From Bacteroidales bacterium CF (GTDB lineage: Bacteria; Bacteroidota; Bacteroidia; Bacteroidales; UBA932), in NCBI GenBank assembly GCA_000473305.1, contig CP006772.1:992001-1056000 (forward strand): a stretch of DNA of 64,000 nucleotides, given 5' to 3'. The notes below the pieces were generated by a model. The model had not been told where the DNA came from. It saw only the letters and a program-made list of their open reading frames with translations, and did not search any database. Shown one piece after another: positions 19,087 through 28,315 of this stretch. The translations under genes were made by a program, and so were the position numbers. The first letter of the stretch is position 1. Every line of letters starts with the position of its first letter.

Positions 19087-20388
19087 ATGTTCGACATAGA
19101 TTCATATAACAGGGAACTTGAAGCTATTTTTACGATGTTCCCTTCATATCAGAAAGTAGGCAAGTTGGCCTATAAACCCGGCCTGGACAGCATGAAGGAT
19201 TTTGATGACAAGCTGGGGAATCCCCATCGTAAATTCAAAACAATACATATTGCAGGTACTAACGGTAAAGGTTCCGTTTCTCATATGATTGCCGCTGTGC
19301 TCCAGAAAGCCGGTTTGAAGACCGGACTCTATACATCACCTCATTTGGTTGATTTCAGAGAGAGGATAAAGATAAACGGAGAGATGATTCCGAGGGAGTA
19401 TGTCTACGATTTTCTCATTAAGTGGAAACCATACATGGAGAGTGAAAAGCCATCCTTTTTTGAGATTACCACTGCAATGGCCTTTGATTATTTTGCGAAT
19501 GAGAGCGTAGATATTGCCATTATTGAGACAGGTCTTGGCGGAAGGCTCGACTCGACAAACATTATAACTCCGATGCTGAGCATAATTACAAATATCGACC
19601 TGGATCATTGCGAACACCTCGGTTTTACATTGGGTGAGATAGCAAGAGAAAAGGCCGGAATAATAAAGCATGGTGTCCCTGTGGTGATAGGAGAGGTGCT
19701 GCACTCCACCAGACCTGTCTTTACAAGAAAGGCGGAGGAGATGGAGTCGAAAATTCTTTTTGCACAGGAGTATAAGTTCAAAGATATCAGGGTTGCCGAC
19801 TATGATCTGGATCTGAAGGGTGATTACCAGAGATTTAATTTAAGAACAGTTTTGACCTCCCTCTATGTTCTTTCTACAAATGAGAAATTCCGCGATATAG
19901 TTCATGACAACTGGAGTGATACAATTATCCGGGAGGCATTGAAAACTGCTGCAAAGACAACCGGCCTAAGGGGAAGGTGGGAATATCTGGTTGACAATCC
20001 TCCTGTTCTGTGTGATACAGGGCATAATGCAAACGGATTGAGTGAAGTCTTTTCACAGTTAAGGTCTTTGAAGGTAAAAAGGCTTTTTATAACCCTAGGC
20101 TTTGTTGCAGACAAGGATCTTGAGAGAGTTCTCGGTCTTATGCCCCTGGATGCATATTATTTCATAACACAGGCTCAGATTCCGAGAGCACTCGATGCCG
20201 GAATTCTTGCTGAAAAGGTTTTTAGTCTGGGTATCAAGGGAGAGGTAAAAACTTCGGTAGAGCAGGCTATCATTGATTATAAGAAAATCAGAGAGGAGGG
20301 AGACCTGCTTTTTATAGGTGGTTCTAACTTCATCGTTGCAGAGGCAATCACTTTTTTTGAAAAAAATCCTAATTTTTTTGCAGAATAA
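19087..20388 (+). CDS. folC: Folylpolyglutamate / dihydrofolate synthase
   Basis: A 433-residue Mur-ligase-family enzyme that adds glutamate to folates and, in the bifunctional form, joins dihydropteroate to glutamate. The ATP loop IAGTNGKGSVSHMI is clear, and the central domain carries ETGLGGRLDSTN and HCEHLGFTLGEIA. The C-terminal ligase domain has DTGHNANGL. Length fits FolC. The start ATG at 19087 is preferred over later Met residues because it gives the usual N-terminus. The last codons overlap the -33 box of the tRNA-Val promoter. Confidence 0.96.
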   Translation: MFDIDSYNRELEAIFTMFPSYQKVGKLAYKPGLDSMKDFDDKLGNPHRKFKTIHIAGTNGKGSVSHMIAAVLQKAGLKTGLYTSPHLVDFRERIKINGEMIPREYVYDFLIKWKPYMESEKPSFFEITTAMAFDYFANESVDIAIIETGLGGRLDSTNIITPMLSIITNIDLDHCEHLGFTLGEIAREKAGIIKHGVPVVIGEVLHSTRPVFTRKAEEMESKILFAQEYKFKDIRVADYDLDLKGDYQRFNLRTVLTSLYVLSTNEKFRDIVHDNWSDTIIREALKTAAKTTGLRGRWEYLVDNPPVLCDTGHNANGLSEVFSQLRSLKVKRLFITLGFVADKDLERVLGLMPLDAYYFITQAQIPRALDAGILAEKVFSLGIKGEVKTSVEQAIIDYKKIREEGDLLFIGGSNFIVAEAITFFEKNPNFFAE

Positions 20389-20407
20389 AAAAATGCATCT
20401 ATCTTTG
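20377..20407 (+). promoter_or_regulatory. Promoter of tRNA-Val
   Basis: TTTG at 20377-20380, 19-bp spacer, TATCTTTG at 20400-20407: a full match to the Bacteroidetes consensus. The -33 box lies inside the last codons of folC. The tRNA starts 30 bp after the -7 element. Confidence 0.85.
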
Positions 20408-20437
20408 CAATCCCAAACGAAAACAACGGGTCCTAAA

Positions 20438-20512
20438 GGGAGCATAGCTCAGTTGGTTTAGAGCATCTGCCTTACAAGCAGAGGGTCGGGGGTTCGACTC
20501 CCTCTGCTCCCA
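20438..20512 (+). tRNA. tRNA-Val (anticodon TAC)
   Basis: A 75-nt cloverleaf. The acceptor stem GGGAGCA pairs with TGCTCCC; the D arm has AGCTCAGTTGGTTTAGAGC; the anticodon stem CTGCC/GGCAG-like region carries loop CTTACAA with anticodon TAC; the T arm has GGTTCGACTCC. Discriminator is A and CCA is not encoded. Confidence 0.97.
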
Positions 20513-20528
20513 CGAAAGCGGAAAAAAC

Positions 20529-20570
20529 AGGGTTTTATTGAGGTCTGAAAGCCAAAATAAAACCCTTTTT
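20529..20570 (+). terminator. Rho-independent terminator after tRNA-Val
   Basis: AGGGTTTTATT (20529-20539) pairs perfectly with AATAAAACCCT (20556-20566), 16-nt loop, then a run of T. It ends the tRNA transcript. Confidence 0.85.
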
Positions 20571-20609
20571 CTTTTATGTTTTTACTGAAGGTCGGAAGTA
20601 ATTTATTTT

Positions 20610-20617
20610 TATCTTTG
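20610..20617 (+). promoter_or_regulatory. -7 element upstream of the first ECF sigma gene
   Basis: TATCTTTG lies 23 bp before the sigma factor ATG. No TTTG at the usual distance was found. Confidence 0.55.
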
Positions 20618-20640
20618 AAAAAATAACTTCAAAACACCTG

Positions 20641-21195
20641 ATGGAGAGTACAACGACAATCGCGATACCGTCGCTGGATGAGATATACCAGAAGTATCAC
20701 TCTGTACTCTGTTTTTTCGCCTATAAATTCACCAGGTCATACCAGGAGGCGGAAGATATAGTGCACTCTGTATTTGAGAAGATAATAGACAAAAAGCCCG
20801 ACATTCAGAATGAAGGTGCCCTGAAGTCATACCTCTTTTCTTCTGTACACAATGCTTGCCTTAATACAATAAGTAAAGCGGGTGTCAGGAAAAAATACAC
20901 AGACTATACCACTATTCATGAAAGTGGCATAGATAATTCAAGCTACCTGATTGAGAGGGTAGAGGCTGAAATCCTTTGGGAGGTATTCTCAAAGGTTGAT
21001 GCCCTGCCTTCCGAATGTAAAAAGGTATTCAGGATGAGCTATATCGAGGATATGAGCAATCAGGAGATTGCCGATAAACTGGGTATATCCGTTAATACTG
21101 TTAAAAGTCAGAAAGCCAGAGCTAAACAGCTGCTGAAAGACTCCCTGAAGGAGCTCTTTGTGCTTGCAATGGCAATTATTAAGTATTACAATTAA
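20641..21195 (+). CDS. ECF RNA polymerase sigma factor (FecI-like)
   Basis: A 184-residue sigma-70 family ECF factor. Region 2 (YQKYHSVLCFFAYKFT...EAEDIVHSVFEKI) contacts core and the -10 region; region 4 ends in a helix-turn-helix with MSNQEIADKLGISVNTVKSQ. The final residues are hydrophobic. It is followed by a FecR anti-sigma gene and a SusC with an STN signalling domain, the standard FecI-FecR-TonB receptor relay of Bacteroidetes: substrate binding at SusC relieves FecR restraint and the sigma factor turns on the operon. It probably regulates the genes 22474-34647. Confidence 0.93.
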   Translation: MESTTTIAIPSLDEIYQKYHSVLCFFAYKFTRSYQEAEDIVHSVFEKIIDKKPDIQNEGALKSYLFSSVHNACLNTISKAGVRKKYTDYTTIHESGIDNSSYLIERVEAEILWEVFSKVDALPSECKKVFRMSYIEDMSNQEIADKLGISVNTVKSQKARAKQLLKDSLKELFVLAMAIIKYYN

Positions 21196-21273
21196 TTTTA
21201 AACCATTCCACCCTTTTGCATATTCAGACTGTCCTATATACAAGAGGGCAAGGAAATCTTATTTCAGACTACA

Positions 21274-22449
21274 ATGAACGAAGATCAAATCGAAAGAATC
21301 AAATCACTGCTGACAAAAATGCTATTGTCAGGCCTGACTGACCAGGAGAGGGAAGAGCTAGACCGGTGGAGGTGCTCTTCTGAGGAAAATGAGTCCCTGT
21401 TCAGGAGACTCACAGATAAAAAATACCTTGAAGAGCGGTACAGGGATTTCCGCAAAGCTTCGGACAAACAAAAAGGTATAGGATACAGATTGAATATTAA
21501 TTTCCGGAACAGATGGGTCAGAAGGGTAGCGGCGGTTCTTATAATCGGTGCTGCAACGTTTTCGCTTTATCAGATAGTATCCGATATAAGAGAAAAGAGT
21601 ATGTCTGATGAATTGTTATCCGGGAACATAAACACGGAAGATCGTGCTGTTACGTTGACAGTAGACGGTAAAACAGTTTTTAACCTCGGGGATTTATCCG
21701 AAAACACAAGGTTGGCCGGACTCGATCTCAAGGTGGAGAGCGGGGTGCTTAGGTATAAATCCGCTAAAAGCGAACTGACGGCTGAGAGTGGAGAAATCTC
21801 GATTCATGAGGTGTCTGTCCCTGAAATAAAGATGTTTAAAATTGTATTACCTGACGGATCCGGTGTATGGTTGAATTCCTGCAGCCGTCTTTCATACCCG
21901 TCAAGCTTTGATGAGACATCAAGAGTTGTCTCTCTTGATGGTGAAGGATACTTTGAAATAGCAAAGGATGCCTCAAGACCCTTTATTGTCAAAGGAAATG
22001 GCATGAGTGTGAGAGTTACCGGAACCAAGTTCAATTTCAAGGCGTACAGCGGCGACCACAAGCTCTCTGCAACACTTGTTGAGGGAAAAGTGAGTGTCGG
22101 GTATAGTGATGCATCGGGTCAGGAGCATATCTATAAAATGAAACAGGGTCAGCAGTCCAATCTGAATGTAAGAGAGATGAAGATGGAGGTCAAAGAGGTT
22201 AATACATCACTTTATACAAGTTGGCTTGATGGTTTGTATTTCTTCGACTCTCAAAGGCTGGAAGATATTATGGCGGATTTGGAAAGGTGGTATGGAGTTA
22301 CTGTGGTCTTTGAAGACGATGCGCTGAGGGAGAAGATTTTATCGGGTAAGCTATATAGGGAAGATAGTGCGGAAAAGATGCTCGAGTCATTCGAGAAGCT
22401 GATGCCGGGACACTTTAAACGAGATGGAAAAACTGTAACAGTATATTAA
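21274..22449 (+). CDS. FecR-family anti-sigma factor
   Basis: A 391-residue membrane-bound regulator. Residues near 70-95 (RWVRRVAAVLIIGAATFSLY) form one transmembrane helix separating a short cytoplasmic anti-sigma region from a periplasmic FecR domain with LPDGSGVWLNSCSRLSYP and VRVTGTKFNFKAYS. The C-terminal part (SGKLYREDSAEKMLESFEK) matches the domain that follows FecR in Bacteroidetes and resembles an STN-like fold. It receives the signal from the STN domain of the SusC encoded 24 bp downstream. The gene is separated from the sigma gene by 78 bp with no obvious terminator. Confidence 0.93.
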   Translation: MNEDQIERIKSLLTKMLLSGLTDQEREELDRWRCSSEENESLFRRLTDKKYLEERYRDFRKASDKQKGIGYRLNINFRNRWVRRVAAVLIIGAATFSLYQIVSDIREKSMSDELLSGNINTEDRAVTLTVDGKTVFNLGDLSENTRLAGLDLKVESGVLRYKSAKSELTAESGEISIHEVSVPEIKMFKIVLPDGSGVWLNSCSRLSYPSSFDETSRVVSLDGEGYFEIAKDASRPFIVKGNGMSVRVTGTKFNFKAYSGDHKLSATLVEGKVSVGYSDASGQEHIYKMKQGQQSNLNVREMKMEVKEVNTSLYTSWLDGLYFFDSQRLEDIMADLERWYGVTVVFEDDALREKILSGKLYREDSAEKMLESFEKLMPGHFKRDGKTVTVY

Positions 22450-22473
22450 AATTACAAACTAACTTATCGTACT

Positions 22474-25400
22474 ATGAAAAAAATCGAGAGTCACAGGATC
22501 TCTTTTGTTTTCCTGTTCCTGATTATGTTGTTGAGCACATCAGGAACGCTCCCGGCCCAGACACAAAAGGATCTTTATAATGTAAAGCTTGACAACCTTA
22601 CATTGAAAGAGGCGATGGTGAAGATTACATCGCAAAGTGGGTACTATTTTGTCTATGAAGATGCTGATATTGTAAGTGTTCCAAAAATCAGCAAAGAGTT
22701 CCGTTCCAGCAGCATTGAGCAGATAATGGCTGAATGTCTCAAGGGAACCGGACTATCTTTTAAAATTGAGAAAAAGGTAATTTACATCAAGAAAGAGGGG
22801 AAAAGTGCCAACCCTGGCAAAGACCCGAAGAAACTATCAGTGTCGGAGGATTCATTATATGTCTTCGGTAAAGTGACTGATGTCAATAATCTGCCTTTAC
22901 CGGGTGCCTCCGTCGAGGTCAAAGGGGCCAAAAACAAGGGTGTGGTTGCCGACTATGATGGTAATTACAGACTCAGATTGACAGATGCTACAAAAGAGAG
23001 CACTCTTGTATTCAATTTTCTCGGTATGCAGAAACAGGAGGTGTCAATTGACGGCAGAAGAGAGATAAATGTTGCTCTGAGAGAGATGGAAAATGAGTTG
23101 GAGCAGATTGTCGTGGTAGGATACGGAGTTACCAAGAAAAAGGATATTGCGGGATCTATTGAGAACATAAGCGCATCAGAACTTGCCAAGACAAATAGCC
23201 AGAACTTTCAGAAGGCAATTCAGGGAAAGATGTCGGGCGTTCAGATTACCTCTTCATCAGGTATCCCCGGCTCTTCTTTCTCTATCAATATCCGAGGCAG
23301 AGGTTCAATAAATGCTGACACTCAGCCATTGTATATAGTTGATGGAGTGCAGATTACAAATGGCGCGCAAAATACCAACATTCTTACCAATGCTGACGTT
23401 ATGGCCGGTTTAAATCCGGACGATATTGAATCTATTAGTGTTCTTAAAGATGGTGCTTCGGCTTCAATATATGGAGCTCAGGCGGCAAACGGTGTTGTAA
23501 TCATAACTACAAAGAAAGGTGCGTCAGGAAAGACACGGGTATCTATAAACGCCACAACCGGAATTCAGGAGATTGCAAGAAAGGTTCCGGTGATGTCGGG
23601 GCCTCAGTGGGCACAATTCGCTCTGCTTGAATACAAGAATTATGATTTGTATAACGGGACAAATAAGTATCAGGATCAGCTCAATCTTTTTAAAAGTTTT
23701 GGCTGGGGAGATGACGGATACTCAAATGCACCCACAACTGATTGGTATGATGAGATTTTTCGCAAGGCGGTAGTCAATAACTACCAGATAAATCTCTCCG
23801 GAGGAACAGAAAAGACAAAATTTTACCTCTCTGCCGGATATAATAAGACTGATGGTATCATCAAACAGACAGGTTTTAACAGGAAATCTGCAAGGTTGAA
23901 TTTAAGTCACGAGATAGCACCGTGGCTTACAATTAACTCCAATAACACTTTCAGTGGTACCGTCCATAATCAGTCATCCGTTGTAGGAGCTGCGAATCCG
24001 GCCAGAACAGCTATGTTCCTTCTTCCGGGTGTATCTCCAAGGGATGAAAACGGAGAGTATTATTCAGATCTGACATATGGTTATTTTTTGTACAATATTC
24101 CGCAGATGCTGGAGCTTAACGAATATGTGGGCAAAACTCACAACCTGCTCTCTGCCAACGACCTTACTTTAAAGTTGGCAAAAGGTCTTGAATTCAAGAG
24201 CAGTTACAACTTTGACTTGACATGGCTTAACGAGCACCAGTTCAGTGATCCCAGGACAAGGCTTGGTTCAAGGGTGAACGGCTCGATCGCCGCAAACTCG
24301 ACTGATATAAACAAGTTCCAGACAGAGCAGGTATTTACATACAATACTACTATAAATGAGAACAGATTGACTGCTGTTGCAGGATTTTCATACAGCAGCT
24401 ATCAATATCATATGATAGGTGCTGAGGCAAACGGTGTTTCCAGCCCGGATCTTAAACTTCTGAGCAGTGCCGCAACGCCGATAGCAACTACAGAGTCATA
24501 TTCTGAGTGGAAGATGGCAGGTTTCTTCGGAAGAGTCAGCTATGCAATCAGAGATAAATATATTTTCACAGGTACAGTAAGGTATGACGGCTCATCAAGA
24601 TTTGGAAAGGACAACCTTTGGGGTCTGTTCCCGTCAATCTCTTTTGCATGGAGGATGAAAGAGGAGAGGTTCTTAAAAGATATCGACTGGCTGAACGATC
24701 TTAAAATCAGGGCCAGTTATGGTGTAACAGGAAATGCAAGCATCGGAGATTATGTTTCGGCAAGGTTATATGCTGCTAACTCAGCTTATGGCGGAAGTTC
24801 CGGAATTATCCCTTCATCCATAGGAAACCAGAAACTTACCTGGGAGAAGAAACACTCAAAGAACATCGGTATCACAGCAGGTATATTTAAAGGAAGGATC
24901 AGCACCAATATAGATTTTTACAGCGATGATACTAAAGACCTCCTTTATTACAGGGTCATTCCACAGACTACAGGTTTCAGCGAGATTCCCTCAAATATGG
25001 GAGGAGTCAGGAATCAGGGTCTCGATTTACAACTTAATGTAGTCAGCTTTGACACTGATAATTTCTCATGGGAGACATCGTTTAACCTCTCATGGTGCAA
25101 AAATGAGATAACTGAGCTTCAGGACGGTCTGGATGAGCTTGGTCAGTATAAGGTGGGCAAGCCTATAACATCTGAAAATGTTTACAGGTGGGCAGGCGTC
25201 AACACGTCAGACGGTAGGCCGATGTATTACGACAAGGATGGTTACATTACCTACAATCCGACTCTTGAGGACCGAGTATGGACCAAAGGAACAGACCCTA
25301 CATTCTTCGGAGGCATAGACAATACTTTCAGATGGAAAAACCTCACCTTCTCGTTTTTCTTCCAGTTCCAGAGAGGAGCCGTGAAATATTTCAACGACAA

Positions 25401-25800
25401 GGCCGTATTAATCGGACAGGCAGCAGACAACAACCTTCTTGAGGAGATGTATAACAGTTATTGGAGTAATCCGGGAGATGTCACATGGGTGCCTAAACCA
25501 GTTCTTGACGGCGCTTATCCCGGAAATCCCATGAAGTATGATAATAACGGGGAGACCCGTATGAGTCTGATTTACGAATCCACAGATTTTATAAAGCTCA
25601 AGAATGTAAATATCAGTTACAATCTTCCGGAGAAACTGGTTAAAAAGCTGAAACTGCAGGATGCGCAAATATTTGCAAATGGATACAATCTGTGGACAAC
25701 TACCCCGTATCAGGGATATGATCCCGAATCAGTGGGTATTGACAGAGGCGTTTACCCGCAATCCAAGAGCTACAGTATAGGTATAAAGATCAACTTTTAA
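22474..25800 (+). CDS. SusC/RagA-type TonB-dependent transporter with STN domain
   Basis: An 1108-residue outer-membrane transporter. After a signal sequence it has an STN signalling domain (about residues 33-103, LDNLTLKEAMVKITSQSGYY), a carboxypeptidase regulatory-like domain (about 128-205, GKVTDVNNLPLPGASVEVKG), a plug domain with VVVGYGVTKKK and KDGASASIYGAQAANGV, and a C-terminal barrel ending in Phe (SIGIKINF). The STN domain and the upstream sigma/FecR pair show that it senses its own substrate. It works with the SusD lipoprotein encoded 12 bp downstream. The neighbouring peptidases suggest peptide rather than glycan import. Confidence 0.97.
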   Translation: MKKIESHRISFVFLFLIMLLSTSGTLPAQTQKDLYNVKLDNLTLKEAMVKITSQSGYYFVYEDADIVSVPKISKEFRSSSIEQIMAECLKGTGLSFKIEKKVIYIKKEGKSANPGKDPKKLSVSEDSLYVFGKVTDVNNLPLPGASVEVKGAKNKGVVADYDGNYRLRLTDATKESTLVFNFLGMQKQEVSIDGRREINVALREMENELEQIVVVGYGVTKKKDIAGSIENISASELAKTNSQNFQKAIQGKMSGVQITSSSGIPGSSFSINIRGRGSINADTQPLYIVDGVQITNGAQNTNILTNADVMAGLNPDDIESISVLKDGASASIYGAQAANGVVIITTKKGASGKTRVSINATTGIQEIARKVPVMSGPQWAQFALLEYKNYDLYNGTNKYQDQLNLFKSFGWGDDGYSNAPTTDWYDEIFRKAVVNNYQINLSGGTEKTKFYLSAGYNKTDGIIKQTGFNRKSARLNLSHEIAPWLTINSNNTFSGTVHNQSSVVGAANPARTAMFLLPGVSPRDENGEYYSDLTYGYFLYNIPQMLELNEYVGKTHNLLSANDLTLKLAKGLEFKSSYNFDLTWLNEHQFSDPRTRLGSRVNGSIAANSTDINKFQTEQVFTYNTTINENRLTAVAGFSYSSYQYHMIGAEANGVSSPDLKLLSSAATPIATTESYSEWKMAGFFGRVSYAIRDKYIFTGTVRYDGSSRFGKDNLWGLFPSISFAWRMKEERFLKDIDWLNDLKIRASYGVTGNASIGDYVSARLYAANSAYGGSSGIIPSSIGNQKLTWEKKHSKNIGITAGIFKGRISTNIDFYSDDTKDLLYYRVIPQTTGFSEIPSNMGGVRNQGLDLQLNVVSFDTDNFSWETSFNLSWCKNEITELQDGLDELGQYKVGKPITSENVYRWAGVNTSDGRPMYYDKDGYITYNPTLEDRVWTKGTDPTFFGGIDNTFRWKNLTFSFFFQFQRGAVKYFNDKAVLIGQAADNNLLEEMYNSYWSNPGDVTWVPKPVLDGAYPGNPMKYDNNGETRMSLIYESTDFIKLKNVNISYNLPEKLVKKLKLQDAQIFANGYNLWTTTPYQGYDPESVGIDRGVYPQSKSYSIGIKINF

Positions 25801-25812
25801 AAACTTCATGAA

Positions 25813-27243
25813 ATGAAAACTATAAAGCTATTAACATTAATATCACTGCTTCTGGTTTTGAATTCATGTGATTCTTTACTGGATGTTGACACGAAACACG
25901 CATTGCCGCAGGAAAAGATTAAGACCGTTGCCGGCTGTGAGAGCCTTATCATAGGGGTATATGACTTATTGCAGGATCCTTATTATTCCGGGAGAGACCT
26001 AATCTGTATCCCTGATGTAATGGGTGATAACTGCGAGCCATCTCCGAGTTCAACAAAATATTCGGAACAATATAATTTTCAGCCATATTACAATATGGAT
26101 ATCTGGGAGTCTGCATACAAGCAGATAGGAGCTTTGAATGAAGCCATTCTTTATCTGTCAGAACTGGAGCAGACCGGGAAGGTGAAATCTCTCACCGGCG
26201 AGGCGCTTTTCCTGAGAGCCTACAACTACTTCAATCTGGCAATTATCTACAGCCGTGTTCCCGGTCATCTTGTGGATAACTTCAATCTATGCGTACCACT
26301 ATTAATAAAGCCATTTTTCAATGAGGGTGGAAGCATTACAGAGCAGGCTTCAGTAAAGAGGGCTACGGTAGATGCTGTCTGGGAGCAGATATTGCTGGAT
26401 CTTAACAATGCCTTTACAATGTTGGAGAACAATGACAGCGGATTGTACCCATTCAGGATTTCAGCTGTTGCAGTTAAGGCTCTCCAGTCACGTGCTTACC
26501 TCTACAAGGGTGATTGGGCAAACACAGTCCTGGCTTCCAATTATGTTATTTCAAACTCTCCGGTGGGATTATACGATGGAAAATATACAGATATCTTCTC
26601 CGGGGGAAAAGAGTCTTTATGGCAGTTACATTATAATGTTACAGAAAATCTGGCCTCTACATCTCTTCACTCTACATACGGTACTGTTGACAATGGTGCA
26701 AGAGATGCTGAAGGATTTGGGGATGGTACAGGTGCAGGTGATGCACAGCTCTCGGTAACAGCTGACTTTATGGATTTGATTGATCAGGAAAAGGATACAA
26801 GATTCCAGGCGCTGAGAAAGGTTCATTACTATGGACAGGATCTTTGGTGGACAACAAAGTTTAACAGCTGGGGGGGTGTATTCGGATTGGATGATATTCC
26901 TCTTCTGAGGATCTCTGAAGTATATCTTAACAGAGCTGAGGCTTACGCGCATCAGACATCATACACATTGGCAAGGAATGACCTGAATCTTCTGATGAAT
27001 AAGAGAGGTCTTGCAAATACTGATGTTTCAAATTCAGAACTGTTGGATGAGATATTGCTGCAGAGGAGAATTGAGCTTGCTTTTGAAGGTCACAGATTCT
27101 TTGACATGAAGAGACTGGGAAGGGATATCCCAAGGGCTAACGGAATGGCTGCCATACCTTATGAGGATTATCGTGTTGTTGCTCCTATAAGCACTACGGA
27201 AATGGATGTTAACAAGGAACTTGTGAATAATCCCGGATATTAA
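25813..27243 (+). CDS. SusD/RagB-family substrate-binding lipoprotein
   Basis: A 476-residue SusD-like surface lipoprotein with lipobox LVLNSC and TPR-like helices. The family signatures are visible: the tail motif with LLRISEVYLNRAEAYAHQ, RRIELAFEGHRFFDMKRLG and the final NPGY. It forms a lid over the SusC barrel and captures ligand outside the cell. It is 12 bp downstream of susC and 27 bp upstream of an accessory lipoprotein, all in one operon. Confidence 0.96.
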   Translation: MKTIKLLTLISLLLVLNSCDSLLDVDTKHALPQEKIKTVAGCESLIIGVYDLLQDPYYSGRDLICIPDVMGDNCEPSPSSTKYSEQYNFQPYYNMDIWESAYKQIGALNEAILYLSELEQTGKVKSLTGEALFLRAYNYFNLAIIYSRVPGHLVDNFNLCVPLLIKPFFNEGGSITEQASVKRATVDAVWEQILLDLNNAFTMLENNDSGLYPFRISAVAVKALQSRAYLYKGDWANTVLASNYVISNSPVGLYDGKYTDIFSGGKESLWQLHYNVTENLASTSLHSTYGTVDNGARDAEGFGDGTGAGDAQLSVTADFMDLIDQEKDTRFQALRKVHYYGQDLWWTTKFNSWGGVFGLDDIPLLRISEVYLNRAEAYAHQTSYTLARNDLNLLMNKRGLANTDVSNSELLDEILLQRRIELAFEGHRFFDMKRLGRDIPRANGMAAIPYEDYRVVAPISTTEMDVNKELVNNPGY

Positions 27244-27270
27244 TTATAACTCATACTTATACTCAAGAAA

Positions 27271-28314
27271 ATGAAAAAATCAATATCAATAATAGGCAAT
27301 TTATTCCTTGCTGCTATACTGCTCTTCTCTTGCCAGAAAGAGGATTGGACATACAAAGGCCCGCAGTATTATGAATTCAGCGCCTCTGCGAATAAACAGG
27401 GAACAATAAGCAATATCCTCCAGAAAGAGAACAATAAAATTGGGCTGGATTCGATTTGTGTCCAGATAATCAAACCTGCAGATGGTGATATAACAGTAAA
27501 CTACGAGATTGTAGATCAGCTTTTTTATCTTACTGATAAAGACAGATATGTTGAGGAACTTCCGGAAGGGACAGATATCTCGGTTGTTGACACAGTATAC
27601 ACTACTGCTGTAATCGGTCGTGACTATGAGATTCTTACATCTGATGGACAGACTTTCTCCCAGTCGACTATGACAGGATCACTCGTAATACCTCAAGGTA
27701 AATATTTTGGATATATACAAATCAGGATGCTGAAGAAAGCGGGAAACAATTTTTATGTGGTGCTAAAAGACTCTCCTGATACAAAGGCAAACAAACCCAC
27801 TTCCATTCTGAATTATAAACTGGCTCCGGACAGAGTGTTCTATTTCCAGGAGACTTTCCTCGAAGAGATACCTCAGACATGGACTCTTTTAGATAAAGAC
27901 GGGGACGGGTATAACTGGAACTACTATGATGGTGCAGCCACTTCTGATTCATGGATGTCCGGCGGGGTAGGAGCCTTAACCCCGGAAAATTATCTTGTTT
28001 CACCTGCAATTGAGCTTGGCAGCACTACTGATGCCATACTGCTTACATTCGAAGTGGCTGCCGGAGATACAGATTATCCGGAGGAAAATTACAGAGTTAT
28101 AATCTCAGAGAATCCTATCACACTCGCAAACTGCAGACAGGCTACAATCCTGAGAGATTGGACTGAGCTTGATGAGACCTATGGCGATTTCAAGCCTCAG
28201 ACGATAGATTTGACAGCTTATAAAGGAAAGAAGGTATATATCGGTTTTATTCACGGTAATTGTACTGACTGTTATTACTTCTTGCTCAGAAATGTAAAAG
28301 TTTATGGACAGTAA
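27271..28314 (+). CDS. Surface lipoprotein with choice-of-anchor-J-like jelly-roll domain
   Basis: A 347-residue lipoprotein (lipobox LLFSC, Cys near residue 21). The C-terminal half (from FQETFLEEIPQTWTLLDKDGDG through NYYDGAATSDSW and ENYLVSPAIELG) matches choice-of-anchor-J/cleaved-adhesin domains that bind substrate on the surface. The N-terminal half (EFSASANKQGTISN...) resembles Ig-like domains of SusCD-associated binding proteins. It is encoded between susD and the peptidases and probably serves as an additional surface binding protein for the same ligand. Confidence 0.8.
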   Translation: MKKSISIIGNLFLAAILLFSCQKEDWTYKGPQYYEFSASANKQGTISNILQKENNKIGLDSICVQIIKPADGDITVNYEIVDQLFYLTDKDRYVEELPEGTDISVVDTVYTTAVIGRDYEILTSDGQTFSQSTMTGSLVIPQGKYFGYIQIRMLKKAGNNFYVVLKDSPDTKANKPTSILNYKLAPDRVFYFQETFLEEIPQTWTLLDKDGDGYNWNYYDGAATSDSWMSGGVGALTPENYLVSPAIELGSTTDAILLTFEVAAGDTDYPEENYRVIISENPITLANCRQATILRDWTELDETYGDFKPQTIDLTAYKGKKVYIGFIHGNCTDCYYFLLRNVKVYGQ

Positions 28315-28315
28315 T

